Source of the DNA: CAYVTD01 sp964454445
Lineage (GTDB): Bacteria; Bacteroidota; Ignavibacteria; Kapaibacteriales; UBA2268
Assembly (NCBI GenBank): GCA_964454445.1
Contig: CAYVTD010000055.1
Coordinates: 1-14,442 of the forward strand
Reading direction: 5' to 3'
DNA length: 14,442 nt
The notes under the pieces were generated by a model. It was given only the letters and a program-made list of their open reading frames with translations. It was not told the origin of the DNA and ran no database searches. Position numbers and translations under genes: made by a program. Below, one piece after another: positions 1-7,135 of this stretch; within the stretch, counting starts at the first letter, position 1; the number at the start of each line of letters is the position of its first letter.

Positions 1-666
1 CAGCTCAACGAGCAGGACGTCGCCGAGTGGGTCAATTGGATGCAAGAAATCATCGAATATGACGAGCAAGATGCCATCTCGAAGATTTGGGGATCGATTC
101 GTATTAATTTATATGAAGAAGAAATTTCCGTTCATACCAACAAAGGGCAGACTTACCAGCTGCCTAAAGGCTCGAGTCCTGTGGATCTTGCTTTTGCAAT
201 ATCTAAAGAAGCGGGACTGCATCTGATTTCTGTGAAAGTGAACAAAGAAATCAAGCTGCTCAATTATGAGTTAAAAAACAATGATGAGGTTGAAATAATT
301 ACTTCTCCAAACAGCAAGCCTATGCCGGAATGGGAAGATTTTGTTGTTACACATCGTGCATTAATCTCATTATTTACGTATTTTAAAACTAATCCCGAAC
401 AGAAAAGACCAACTGTAGAAAATCCTATTCAAAAATACTTTAAATTAAAAATTGTTGGTGAAGACCGTCCCGGCTTGCTTCACGACATTACTAAAGAAAT
501 CGGACAAATTAATATATTAAGAATTAGCATCTCGACATCAAATTCGATATTTGAAGGTATCTTTACTTTGAATGTTAAAGAGAACTCTAATCTTAACAAT
601 CTTATTTCAAATTTATTGACTCTTAAGGGACTAAGAGGAGTCGATCAATTTTTTGAAGAGTTATAA
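1..666 (+). CDS. RelA/SpoT homologue (RSH), C-terminal part: TGS and ACT domains
   Basis: The reading frame is open from base 1, so this is the 3' end of a longer gene; the ATG at 40 is internal. RSH enzymes make and/or hydrolyse (p)ppGpp, and the catalytic half lies outside the window. The visible 221 residues start with the end of the synthetase domain (the EWVNWM and DAISKIW regions). A TGS domain follows at about 42-103 (SVHTNKG, LPKGSSPVDLAFAI, NNDEVEIITSP). A linker of about 40 residues with the usual post-TGS stretch (EDFVVTHRA) leads to an ACT domain at about 146-221 (IVGEDRPGLLHDITKEIG). The helical and zinc-finger/RIS domains that normally fill about 150-200 residues between TGS and ACT are absent. 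At the TGS position where RelA and Rel have I-H-S, this protein has I-S-K. The family call is firm; whether it is the main Rel or a second, SpoT-like enzyme cannot be told from this piece. Confidence 0.9.
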   Translation, partial: QLNEQDVAEWVNWMQEIIEYDEQDAISKIWGSIRINLYEEEISVHTNKGQTYQLPKGSSPVDLAFAISKEAGLHLISVKVNKEIKLLNYELKNNDEVEIITSPNSKPMPEWEDFVVTHRALISLFTYFKTNPEQKRPTVENPIQKYFKLKIVGEDRPGLLHDITKEIGQINILRISISTSNSIFEGIFTLNVKENSNLNNLISNLLTLKGLRGVDQFFEEL

Positions 667-670
667 GTCC

Positions 671-699
671 ATTTTTTATTTATAAAAGAATTTTTTTTT
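671..699 (+). terminator. Weak AU-only hairpin with T9 tract, possible terminator of the RSH gene
   Basis: Five bases after the RSH stop, 671-677 can pair with 685-691 (seven pairs including one G-U, 7-nt loop), followed directly by a run of T at 691-699. The stem has no G-C pair, so it would be weak. In DNA this AT-rich it may be chance. Confidence 0.3.
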
Positions 700-720
700 A
701 AGAATGCTTAAAAATATTCG

Positions 721-728
721 TAAATTTG
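721..728 (+). promoter_or_regulatory. Candidate Bacteroidetes-type -7 element before folB
   Basis: TAAATTTG matches the TAnnTTTG -7 consensus of Bacteroidetes promoters and lies 34 bp before the folB ATG at 763, after the candidate terminator of the RSH gene. No TTTG -33 element is seen at the expected distance. It is a pattern match only, in AT-rich DNA. Confidence 0.3.
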
Positions 729-762
729 TTAATGTTTTGTTTATTAATTGAAAATAACGAAG

Positions 763-1146
763 ATGAAAATTGCCTCATTAACAAAACTTACAATAAAAGA
801 TGCTGAGTTTTATGCTTATCATGGCGTTAAAACAGAAGAGCAAAATCTCGGTGGCAAATATCAGGTTGATCTTGACTTGTATTACGACGCCAGACAAGCT
901 TACGTTAACGACGATGTGAAATATGCTGTCAATTACGAAGAAGCTATGTTTTGCATTGAGGAGGCTATTGCTGGCGAGAGTTTTAATCTCGTGGAAACTA
1001 TTGCTAATGAGATTCTAAATCAAGCAATGGAACGTTTTCCTAATCTCATAAAGGTACGTGTGAGAGTGCGCAAAATGAATGCCCCAATCCGTAGGGTGGT
1101 CAAATATGTCGAAGCTGAACAATCAATGGAACGAAAGCCCGATTGA
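763..1146 (+). CDS. folB: Dihydroneopterin aldolase FolB
   Basis: FolB cleaves 7,8-dihydroneopterin to 6-hydroxymethyl-7,8-dihydropterin and glycolaldehyde in cytoplasmic folate synthesis. The 127-residue product has the usual family length (about 120). It shows the family signatures: FYAYHGV at 16-22 followed by EEQ, VDLDL at 35-39, VNYEE at 56-60, LVETIAN at 76-82 and VRVRKMNAP at 100-108. The residues matching the known active site (Glu25/26, Tyr58, Glu78, Lys104) are all present. I chose ATG at 763 because it gives the normal N-terminus; an in-frame TTG at 748 would add five residues, and neither has a clear Shine-Dalgarno site. The stop overlaps the folK start by one base (TGATG), which implies translational coupling; FolK uses the FolB product. 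Confidence 0.93.
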   Translation: MKIASLTKLTIKDAEFYAYHGVKTEEQNLGGKYQVDLDLYYDARQAYVNDDVKYAVNYEEAMFCIEEAIAGESFNLVETIANEILNQAMERFPNLIKVRVRVRKMNAPIRRVVKYVEAEQSMERKPD

Positions 1147-1688
1147 TGACCGAGTATCCAAATTATTTTTCTCAAAAAGTATTGCTATCGCTTGGTTCTA
1201 ACATTGGCGATAGCAGGCTAATCATTTTAAAAGCAATAGATTCGCTCGACAAAATCGAAGGAATTTCTGTTTTAAAAATTTCTTCGTTTTACGAGACAGA
1301 GCCCTTTGGATTTGTTGAACAAGCGAACTTCATTAATGTCTCTGTCTTGTTGGAAACGTTACTTTTACCTTTCGAGCTTTTAAAAATCTGCAAACAGATA
1401 GAGTTTTCCCTTGGTCGAAAGCAACGTCCTCGTTGGTATGAAAGAGAAATTGACATTGATATTGTTTTATTTGCTGATTTGTCGATTAACAGTGATATAC
1501 TTGTATTACCTCATCCACAAATGCACTTGAGACGTTTTGTGCTTCAGCCAAGTGCTGAAATAGCGCCAGAGATGCAACATCCGGTTTTAAAACGCTCTGT
1601 CGCTTCTTTATTTGCTAATTGTTCTGATGTTTTAAAAGTCGAGATTACGAATATAGAGGATATTAGTGAACACATATTAACAGATTAA
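1146..1688 (+). CDS. folK: 2-amino-4-hydroxy-6-hydroxymethyldihydropteridine pyrophosphokinase FolK (HPPK)
   Basis: FolK transfers pyrophosphate from ATP to 6-hydroxymethyl-7,8-dihydropterin, the step after FolB and before dihydropteroate synthase. The 180-residue protein carries LSLGSNIGD at 14-22, SSFYETEPFG at 46-55, the IEFSLGR segment at 85-91, and the HPPK signature RWYEREIDIDIVLF at 96-109. Arg100 and the two Mg-binding aspartates Asp103 and Asp105 correspond to R92, D95 and D97 of the E. coli enzyme. The PHPQMHLRRFVL segment follows, as expected. The start is ATG 1146, sharing its A with the folB TGA stop; an in-frame TTG three bases earlier is less likely. FolB and FolK are separate proteins here, though fused in some bacteria. 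No folP (dihydropteroate synthase) follows. Confidence 0.95.
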   Translation: MTEYPNYFSQKVLLSLGSNIGDSRLIILKAIDSLDKIEGISVLKISSFYETEPFGFVEQANFINVSVLLETLLLPFELLKICKQIEFSLGRKQRPRWYEREIDIDIVLFADLSINSDILVLPHPQMHLRRFVLQPSAEIAPEMQHPVLKRSVASLFANCSDVLKVEITNIEDISEHILTD

Positions 1689-1690
1689 TA

Positions 1691-1724
1691 TTTGTTTTTA
1701 GTGATTAATATTTGTATATTTTTG
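1691..1724 (+). promoter_or_regulatory. Candidate promoter for the slyD-like gene
   Basis: TATTTTTG at 1717-1724 fits TAnnTTTG, and TTTG at 1691-1694 could be a -33 element. The spacing of 22 bases is a little longer than the usual 19-20. It lies in the 61-bp gap between folK and the slyD-like gene. A near-repeat TTAATATTTG occurs twice in this gap (around 1685-1694 and 1705-1714). Confidence 0.25.
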
Positions 1725-1749
1725 ATTTATAAATTGAAAAAGGGAAATT

Positions 1750-2178
1750 ATGGCGCAAGCTAAGCAGGGCGATAAGGTAAAAATACATTATACAGGCAAA
1801 TTTGTATCAGGAGAGGTTTTCGATAGCACCGAAGGCAAAAATCCCTTGGTATTTGTGCTTGGAGAAGGACATGTCATACCTGGATTTGACAAAGGTGTGG
1901 AAGGATTGGAGATTGGAGAGAAGACAACCTTGCATATCAAGCCCGAACAGGCGTATGGAGTACATCATTCAGAAATGGTGATGGAAGTGGATAAAAAAGA
2001 TTTTCCTCAAGATCTTCCTTTGAATGTAGGTCAGAATCTTGAATTAGGGAGTCCCGATGGCAGGACGTTTATTGTAACGATAAGTGCTGTTGACGAAGAA
2101 TCTATTACTCTCGATGGCAATCATCCTTTAGCGGGAAAAGAACTCGTCTTCGATGTCGAGCTTGTTTCCATTGATTAA
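1750..2178 (+). CDS. slyD: SlyD-like FKBP-type peptidyl-prolyl cis-trans isomerase
   Basis: This is a cytoplasmic (no signal peptide) 142-residue prolyl isomerase/chaperone of the SlyD group. The split FKBP domain is visible: the first part at about 8-70 (VKIHYTGKF, GEVFDST, VIPGFDKGVEGLEIGEK, AYG) and the last strand at about 121-142 (LDGNHPLAGKELVFDVEL). The latter is the hallmark closing segment of SlyD proteins. Between them, at about 71-120, lies the insert-in-flap chaperone domain. The His/Cys-rich metal-binding tail of E. coli SlyD is missing: the protein ends right after the FKBP fold, as in many short SlyD homologues. ATG 1750 has AGGG at 1741-1744 as a Shine-Dalgarno site. The symbol reflects family resemblance, not proven orthology. 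Confidence 0.93.
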   Translation: MAQAKQGDKVKIHYTGKFVSGEVFDSTEGKNPLVFVLGEGHVIPGFDKGVEGLEIGEKTTLHIKPEQAYGVHHSEMVMEVDKKDFPQDLPLNVGQNLELGSPDGRTFIVTISAVDEESITLDGNHPLAGKELVFDVELVSID

Positions 2179-2214
2179 GCCAAAGCCATCAAAGAATTGT
2201 TCATTAGATAACCA

Positions 2215-2889
2215 TTGAAAAATAAAGAAGATATATTAATTCTTTCTATTGAATCATCGGGCGCCTTGTGTGGTGTTGCCTTGTCGAGAGGTAGTGAGCT
2301 ACTAGCAGAATATTCTACTTTTATAAGCAACCAACACGATAGATTGCTTGCTGTATATACTGATAGAATCTTAAAGGATTTTAGTTTGGATATTAATAAC
2401 CTTGATGCCATTGCAATTTCTTCCGGGCCTGGTTCGTTTACTGGCTTGCGAATAGGAGCGTCGTTAGCCAAGGGGTTATGTTTCGGGGGAAAACCAAACA
2501 TGATAGCTATTCCCTGTACTCAATCGCTTGCCACGGCACTTGTGTCAATATCCAAATTATCGAAAAAAAGTAATATTTTTATTGCGATTGCTTCTCACCG
2601 GGATAATGTTTATACTCAATGTTTTGATTTATCTGCCAAGCCACTTACAGCAATTCAACTCCGCAAAATAGAAGATATTGAAAAAATTGAATATCAAAAC
2701 AGCTTTGTTGCAGGTTCTGGAACCTGTTTACTTCAAGATTCAGGTTATTATAGAGAATATGGAAATATCTTGCCAGGTTACTTAAATTCAATAACCTTGC
2801 AGTCATTTTTAGAACAAAAATTTGTTGATCCACGCGAATTTTCACCTGACTATCACCAAGACTTCACTCCAAAAGGAAAGAGCAAATGA
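2215..2889 (+). CDS. tsaB: tRNA threonylcarbamoyladenosine biosynthesis protein TsaB
   Basis: TsaB is the non-catalytic partner of TsaD in the TsaBDE complex that makes t6A37 on ANN-decoding tRNAs. The 224-residue product has the ASKHA-fold N-terminus (ILILSIESSGALCGVAL, 7-23), the conserved H41 region, and the diagnostic GPGSFTGLRIG motif at 71-81. The usual start motif is I-D-T-S; here it is I-E-S-S. TTG at 2215 is the only sensible start, because an in-frame stop (2209-2211) lies just upstream and no ATG or GTG precedes the first beta strand. No Shine-Dalgarno site is visible. The gene lies 36 bp after the slyD-like gene, and its stop overlaps the epimerase start (ATGA), so the two are probably translated from one message. 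Confidence 0.92.
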   Translation: MKNKEDILILSIESSGALCGVALSRGSELLAEYSTFISNQHDRLLAVYTDRILKDFSLDINNLDAIAISSGPGSFTGLRIGASLAKGLCFGGKPNMIAIPCTQSLATALVSISKLSKKSNIFIAIASHRDNVYTQCFDLSAKPLTAIQLRKIEDIEKIEYQNSFVAGSGTCLLQDSGYYREYGNILPGYLNSITLQSFLEQKFVDPREFSPDYHQDFTPKGKSK

Positions 2890-3857
2890 GAACAGTTTTG
2901 GTAACCGGCTGTGCTGGATTCATTGGCAATAAAACAGTAGAATTACTGTTAAATGATGGTGTGAAAGTAATCGGAGTCGATAACATTGACGATTATTATG
3001 ATATTAGATTAAAAGAATTTCGGCTTAACCAGCTTTTAAGTGATGAAAATTTTATTTTTAAAAAGTTTAGTATTGTTGATTATAATAGCTTGTCAGCCAT
3101 ATTGTCGGAGCATAGAATTGATGCAGTTATCAATCTTGCTGCCCGTGCTGGTGTAAGATATAGTATTGAAAACCCATATATTTATTTTGCAACAAATGTT
3201 AATGGATTGCTAAGCATTTTGGAGCTAATGAAGCAATATAACGTAAAAAAACTTGTTCAGGCATCGTCTTCATCGGTTTATGCTGGCGAAAAAATGCCAT
3301 ATATTGAAACGATGTCGGTGAACAAGCCAATCTCACCTTATGCCTCGTCAAAAAAAGCAAGTGAAAATCTTTGTTACACTTATCATAAGTTGTATGGCCT
3401 CGATATTTCTGTGCTTAGATATTTCACGGTTTATGGTCCATTGGGGCGTCCGGATATGAGCCCGTTTCGTTTTCTAAGATGGATAGATGAAGGCAAACCT
3501 ATTACTCTTTATGGTGATGGTTCGCAGGCAAGAGATTTCACTTATATTGACGATATTGCGAAAGGCACTATAAAGGCATTAAAACCATTATCTTATGAGA
3601 TTATCAATTTAGGTGGGGGCAATAATCCTTATCCAATCAACTATATGATAAAGCAATTTGAGAAATTGTTAGATAAGAAAGCTATCATCGACAACAAACC
3701 ATTTCAAAAGAGCGACATGAAAACCACTTGGGCTGATATAACCAAAGCTAAAGGAATCCTCGATTGGCAGCCTACTGTTTCTTTCGACGATGGCTTGAGG
3801 AAAATGGTTGATTGGTATGTCGAAAACAGAAATTGGGTTAAGGACATTAAATTATAG
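2886..3857 (+). CDS. NAD-dependent epimerase/dehydratase, UDP-glucuronate 4-epimerase-like
   Basis: This is an extended short-chain dehydrogenase of 323 residues, a normal length for nucleotide-sugar epimerases. GCAGFIG (8-14) is the NAD-binding glycine motif. GVDNIDDYYDIRLK and LAARAGVRYSIENP are typical of UDP-glucuronate 4-epimerases (UDP-GlcA to UDP-GalA). The catalytic triad region is SSSSVY near 126-131, and Y152-x3-K156 is the YxxxK pair. RYFTVYGPLGRPDM and GDGSQARDFTYIDD are also characteristic. The usual SSVYG is SVYA here. UDP-glucose 4-epimerase or another sugar epimerase cannot be excluded. The product probably feeds surface polysaccharide. The four-base overlap with tsaB is likely an operon effect, not a functional link. 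Confidence 0.9.
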   Translation: MRTVLVTGCAGFIGNKTVELLLNDGVKVIGVDNIDDYYDIRLKEFRLNQLLSDENFIFKKFSIVDYNSLSAILSEHRIDAVINLAARAGVRYSIENPYIYFATNVNGLLSILELMKQYNVKKLVQASSSSVYAGEKMPYIETMSVNKPISPYASSKKASENLCYTYHKLYGLDISVLRYFTVYGPLGRPDMSPFRFLRWIDEGKPITLYGDGSQARDFTYIDDIAKGTIKALKPLSYEIINLGGGNNPYPINYMIKQFEKLLDKKAIIDNKPFQKSDMKTTWADITKAKGILDWQPTVSFDDGLRKMVDWYVENRNWVKDIKL

Positions 3858-3896
3858 AAGTATCAATCATAATATCTTTGTATATTCATAGCAAAA

Positions 3897-4427
3897 TCAA
3901 TCCTCGTCATAGTTTTCTCCAATTTTGTCCAATATTGTCCTTCCTCTTGAATAGAATGATGGTAAACAATTTTCAAAGTGATTTTTTATTGTTAACGATA
4001 GTTCATGCTTTAATTCCGGATAAATTTGAGATATTTTGTAAAGAATTTCAATCGCATATATTTTTAAAGAGGCTATGTCGTTAGGATAGCTCATAATATC
4101 AAAACATCGCTCAACAAGTATTCCGAGGAGTTCATCATCATCAGGCAGATCCAGTTTGGCATAAGCTGCAAGTAATGTACTTTTAGCACTTTTATTCCTA
4201 ATTGATTGCAAATTTTTGATAATAGCGTTATTATATGGCAATATCAATTCAGAATTTGCTAAAGCGGCATAATAGACAACTCTTGCAGCTCTTGCAGAAA
4301 CTTGCTTTTTATCGGCAAATGACAATTCTATGGCTTGCTTGTAATATTCAGGATTTTTTAGTACGAAATCAACAGCTTCGTCGATTGTTTTGCGATAGCT
4401 GTTATACAACAGGACATCGAGTTCCAT
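3897..4427 (-). CDS. Hypothetical all-helical, HEAT-repeat-like protein
   Basis: The function is not recognised. The 176-residue protein has no signal peptide or membrane segment and is predicted from its pattern to be almost all alpha-helical. Amphipathic helix pairs with conserved small residues (SARAARVVYYAALAN, KSAKSTLLAAYAKLDLPDD, SLKIYAIEILYKISQIYPEL, SRGRTILDKIGENY) look like degenerate HEAT/ARM repeats. I recall similar short helical-repeat proteins as common in Bacteroidetes, often annotated only as hypothetical. It begins 8 bp after the stop of the GNAT-like gene on the same strand, so the two are probably co-transcribed. It converges on the epimerase gene with a 39-bp gap in which I see no clear terminator. 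That it is a real gene rests on the tight spacing and the protein-like composition. Confidence 0.75.
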   Translation of the reverse strand: MELDVLLYNSYRKTIDEAVDFVLKNPEYYKQAIELSFADKKQVSARAARVVYYAALANSELILPYNNAIIKNLQSIRNKSAKSTLLAAYAKLDLPDDDELLGILVERCFDIMSYPNDIASLKIYAIEILYKISQIYPELKHELSLTIKNHFENCLPSFYSRGRTILDKIGENYDED

Positions 4428-4435
4428 TGGTCTTA

Positions 4436-5566
4436 TTAAATCTTTTTATCGAAGAGCCGATATTTTTTGTAAAGTTTTCCGTTCATTGTTTGCGTTGCGG
4501 CACGGTTCATTTTTTCATTGTCTTCGAGCACCCAAGATGCTTCACCATTGATATATCCTTGGTTAATGCAACGATGTCCCAATTCGTAATACAAAACGGC
4601 ATCTAATCCGTAGTTTTGATACTTTGGAATAATGCCAAGGGCGATGATGCGTGCAGCGTTGATTTTCTTCTTTTTAGTTACTATATGCCATAAAGCACCA
4701 AGAAGCGAACCACTTTTGTTGTGGATAAGGCATTGATTTATATCAGGCAATCCGATACCAAAACCTGCAAGTTCACCATTAATATCCATGATGATGGCAG
4801 TTTTAGTGTCGGCAATTTGTTTAAGTCCAACTGCGAGATGATCCATTTCCTCGTCGGTCCATTTGACGAAACCCCAATTTGGCTCCCAAGCAGAATTATA
4901 GACTTCTTTTATTGAATTAATATCTTTTTTGAATTGATCTTTGTTTTTAGTATTCACTTCACGATATTTAATGTCAAATCGTTTGCTGATGAGATCCTTC
5001 AAACGAAGTAGTTTCTCAGACTCATAACCCTCTTGTAACCAATAGGCGTAAATATCTTTAGATTTTTCGAAGCCATTGTTTTCAATGAGCTTAAGATAAT
5101 ATTTTGGATTATAAGTCATTAAAATCAAAGGAGGGAGTTCGTATCCATCAATTAGCAAGCCGATTTCGTCGTTCATCGAAGGGTTTTCAGGACCGCGCAT
5201 CGTATCCATTCCTTTCGTTCTGAGCCATTTAGCAGCTTCGTCAAAGAGCTTGTCGGCAGTTTCCTGGTTATCTTCACATTCGAAATACCCGAAGAAACCT
5301 AATTTGTCGTTATGTGTTTTGTTGTGATTATAATTAACAATAGCGGCTATCCTGCCAGCTGTTTTGCCGTTCCTTTCTGCAAGAAAAAGCTGAATCTCAG
5401 AATGTTTATAAAACGGATTCTTGCTTGGGTCCATATCGCCTAATTTTTCCGCGATGAGTGGTGGCACCCACTTAGGGTCATTTTTGTAAAACGCCCACTG
5501 GCTCTTGATAAAGCGTTTTCTTTCTGCACGTTTATTAACATCTAATTGATGAATAACTAAGCTCAT
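4436..5566 (-). CDS. GNAT-like acyltransferase family protein, probably two GNAT domains
   Basis: This soluble 376-residue protein resembles a family usually annotated as GNAT N-acetyltransferase or hypothetical; its substrate is unknown. The N-terminal half has the family pattern DPKWVPPL, then LAERNGKTAGRIAAIVN, GFFGYFECEDNQETADKLF, AAKWLRTKGMDTMRGPENPS and the NPKYYLKLIENNGF segment. This looks like a GNAT fold lacking a textbook acetyl-CoA loop. The C-terminal half (about residues 245-376) has a second GNAT-like pattern: IIMDINGELAGFGIGLPD, LGIIPKYQNYGLDAVLYYEL (resembling the Q/RxxGxG/A cofactor loop) and EDNEKMNRAATQ. The start is secure: GGAGGT lies five bases before the ATG. The helical-repeat gene follows after 8 bp. 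Confidence 0.82.
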   Translation of the reverse strand: MSLVIHQLDVNKRAERKRFIKSQWAFYKNDPKWVPPLIAEKLGDMDPSKNPFYKHSEIQLFLAERNGKTAGRIAAIVNYNHNKTHNDKLGFFGYFECEDNQETADKLFDEAAKWLRTKGMDTMRGPENPSMNDEIGLLIDGYELPPLILMTYNPKYYLKLIENNGFEKSKDIYAYWLQEGYESEKLLRLKDLISKRFDIKYREVNTKNKDQFKKDINSIKEVYNSAWEPNWGFVKWTDEEMDHLAVGLKQIADTKTAIIMDINGELAGFGIGLPDINQCLIHNKSGSLLGALWHIVTKKKKINAARIIALGIIPKYQNYGLDAVLYYELGHRCINQGYINGEASWVLEDNEKMNRAATQTMNGKLYKKYRLFDKKI

Positions 5567-5571
5567 TTATA

Positions 5572-5577
5572 ACCTCC
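5572..5577 (-). promoter_or_regulatory. Strong Shine-Dalgarno site (GGAGGT) of the GNAT-like gene
   Basis: On the minus strand GGAGGT is followed by five bases and ATG (5564-5566). It is the best ribosome-binding site in the window and fixes the start of the gene. The rest of the 122-bp gap up to the glycosyltransferase stop is very AT-rich, with an imperfect A/T inverted repeat (5581-5593 against 5622-5633) and no convincing promoter. Confidence 0.8.
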
Positions 5578-5688
5578 GTTGATAAAAAAAATAAAATTAA
5601 GCAATTATTTTTGATAATTTCTATTTTTTTATCGAGATTTTTTATAAATTTTAACTAAATTATTGAGTATAGGTATTTATTATACAAT

Positions 5689-6846
5689 TCAAACAGAATT
5701 TTCAACTGAAGAACGAACTTTTACAACAACTTTATTTGTAAGCACCTGATCTTTCCATTTTATATTTTTCTTTAGAAGCAGAAAAGGAACGAACAATTCG
5801 ACAAGCATAAAAAAAAGGGAGGAAGGCACAATCCATTTTATCATTTTCTTTAGGTCAAGAATACGCAAAGTGGGGGCAAGCAATGAAAAATCGCCTGCAA
5901 ACCGAACAAAAATAAAGCTAAATGTCCAAAACAATTCGCCTGCAATTAAAGAAATGATAATACCAAGCCACAAAGCAGCAGAAGAAGCAACGAAAAATGT
6001 AGCGCGCCAACCAAGGTTAAGCCCACCAACCGTCCAACGATGATGCTGGCGCACATAATCTCGGAATCTCGAAAGCGGAAGAGTTTCGACCACAGTTTGT
6101 GAGTTGCAAATATAGACAGGGCGTTTTCCTGCATCAAAAATAGTTTGTAGAAGAGCTAAATCTTCTGTAACTGAAAAAGTGATGTTGCTATATCCACCAA
6201 TTTCATTGAAATCTTTAGCTCGTATGGAAAGATTGTTGCCAAAACAGCCGAGTGGCTGATTAATGCCTAATCCAGCCGAAGCAAGAGTGTGCATATAAAT
6301 CCATTCCATACTTTGCAGCTTATGAAAAACATTTGAATATTGAACAGTAGTGTATGAAGCGACAAGAGCTACTTCCTGATTTTCATAGATAGCCGTCATT
6401 TTGCTAATCCATTTTTTATGGACGACACAATCAGCATCAGTAAAGAGAAAAATTTCGCCTTTGGCTAAATCGATGCCCGATTGAATCGCACCAGGCTTGC
6501 CCTGGAGGTTACTGTCGAGATGAGGAGTTGTAACTTTTACTAACCTAAGATTTGGTATTTCATTTTTCAATCTGAGAAGTATATTGTATGTATTATCGCA
6601 AGAACGGTCGTCAACGGCGATTATCTCATATTTTTCGAGTGGATAGCTGTTTGAAGCGACAGAACGGATACAACGCTCGATGTTTGCCTCTTCGTTTCTT
6701 GCAGGAATAATTACAGAAACGAATCTATTCGCTTCTTTGTCATTGATGCTCAAAAACTTCCTTTGCCTTATTACACCAACATTGAACCAAACAATTCTAA
6801 GAATTATAACGAAAAGGGCAAGCAAAAACAGACTATTGATAGCCAT
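5689..6846 (-). CDS. Membrane-anchored family 2 glycosyltransferase
   Basis: This is a processive-type GT2 enzyme of 385 residues. One N-terminal membrane segment (about 4-26) anchors it. The GT-A domain starts at VSVIIPARNEEANI (43-56). It has the nucleotide-sugar aspartates DDRS at 79-82, the DxD motif TDADC (D137, D139), the TED acceptor-site triad at 227-229 and QHHRW at 267-271, matching the QxxRW motif of processive transferases such as cellulose, hyaluronan and poly-GlcNAc synthases. Two hydrophobic blocks follow (about 283-322 and 337-357), then a basic tail. The catalytic domain should face the cytoplasm and join sugars from UDP- or GDP-donors to a membrane acceptor or growing chain; product and donor are unknown. 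The ATG has no Shine-Dalgarno site but places the membrane segment correctly. It is transcribed away from the dehydrogenase-like gene at 7387. Confidence 0.9.
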   Translation of the reverse strand: MAINSLFLLALFVIILRIVWFNVGVIRQRKFLSINDKEANRFVSVIIPARNEEANIERCIRSVASNSYPLEKYEIIAVDDRSCDNTYNILLRLKNEIPNLRLVKVTTPHLDSNLQGKPGAIQSGIDLAKGEIFLFTDADCVVHKKWISKMTAIYENQEVALVASYTTVQYSNVFHKLQSMEWIYMHTLASAGLGINQPLGCFGNNLSIRAKDFNEIGGYSNITFSVTEDLALLQTIFDAGKRPVYICNSQTVVETLPLSRFRDYVRQHHRWTVGGLNLGWRATFFVASSAALWLGIIISLIAGELFWTFSFIFVRFAGDFSLLAPTLRILDLKKMIKWIVPSSLFFMLVELFVPFLLLKKNIKWKDQVLTNKVVVKVRSSVENSV

Positions 6847-6872
6847 AAAACAAATTCTAACACTTCATAATA

Positions 6873-6880
6873 CAAAAATA
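6873..6880 (-). promoter_or_regulatory. Candidate -7 element for the glycosyltransferase gene
   Basis: On the minus strand this reads TATTTTTG, which fits TAnnTTTG, 26 bp before the ATG at 6846. It would give a short leader of roughly 20 bases, in keeping with the lack of a Shine-Dalgarno site. No -33 TTTG is found at the right distance, so the call is weak. Confidence 0.25.
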
Positions 6881-7135
6881 TAAAATTACGAATTTTTTAC
6901 CTAATAGCCTTGAATTGTTTCCCTCTCACTTGTATTTAAACGAAAAATGAAGTTTTACTATAAACAATTAACAATAAAAAAAAATAACAATCAATTAATC
7001 AAAATATTTTATTTTTTTTTGAGATGTTTTCAAGGTTTATGTGTCATTCCAAATAAGTCGAAGAACAAAAATCATTTTCGATTTTGACAAAGGATCTGAT
7101 ATTTAACTAAATAATTGATAATAAAAGAATAATAT

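Noticed and set aside
40..666. ATG at 40 as the true start of a small TGS-ACT protein
   Set aside because: The frame is open back to base 1, and the upstream residues (EQDVAEWVNW and following) look like the end of an RSH synthetase domain, so the ATG is internal.
2175..2501. 108-residue antisense frame opposite tsaB
   Set aside because: It is the shadow of the tsaB coding frame, including the antisense of its GPGSFTG motif.
4235..4606. 123-residue plus-strand frame spanning the junction of the two minus-strand genes
   Set aside because: It overlaps both the helical-repeat and the GNAT-like genes, whose minus-strand frames have sensible starts and family patterns.
5581..5633. A/T inverted repeat (5581-5593 against 5622-5633) as a terminator of the glycosyltransferase gene
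   Set aside because: It has only A-T pairs, the two A/T runs differ in length by one, and the long spacer is uninformative; this is expected by chance in such AT-rich DNA.
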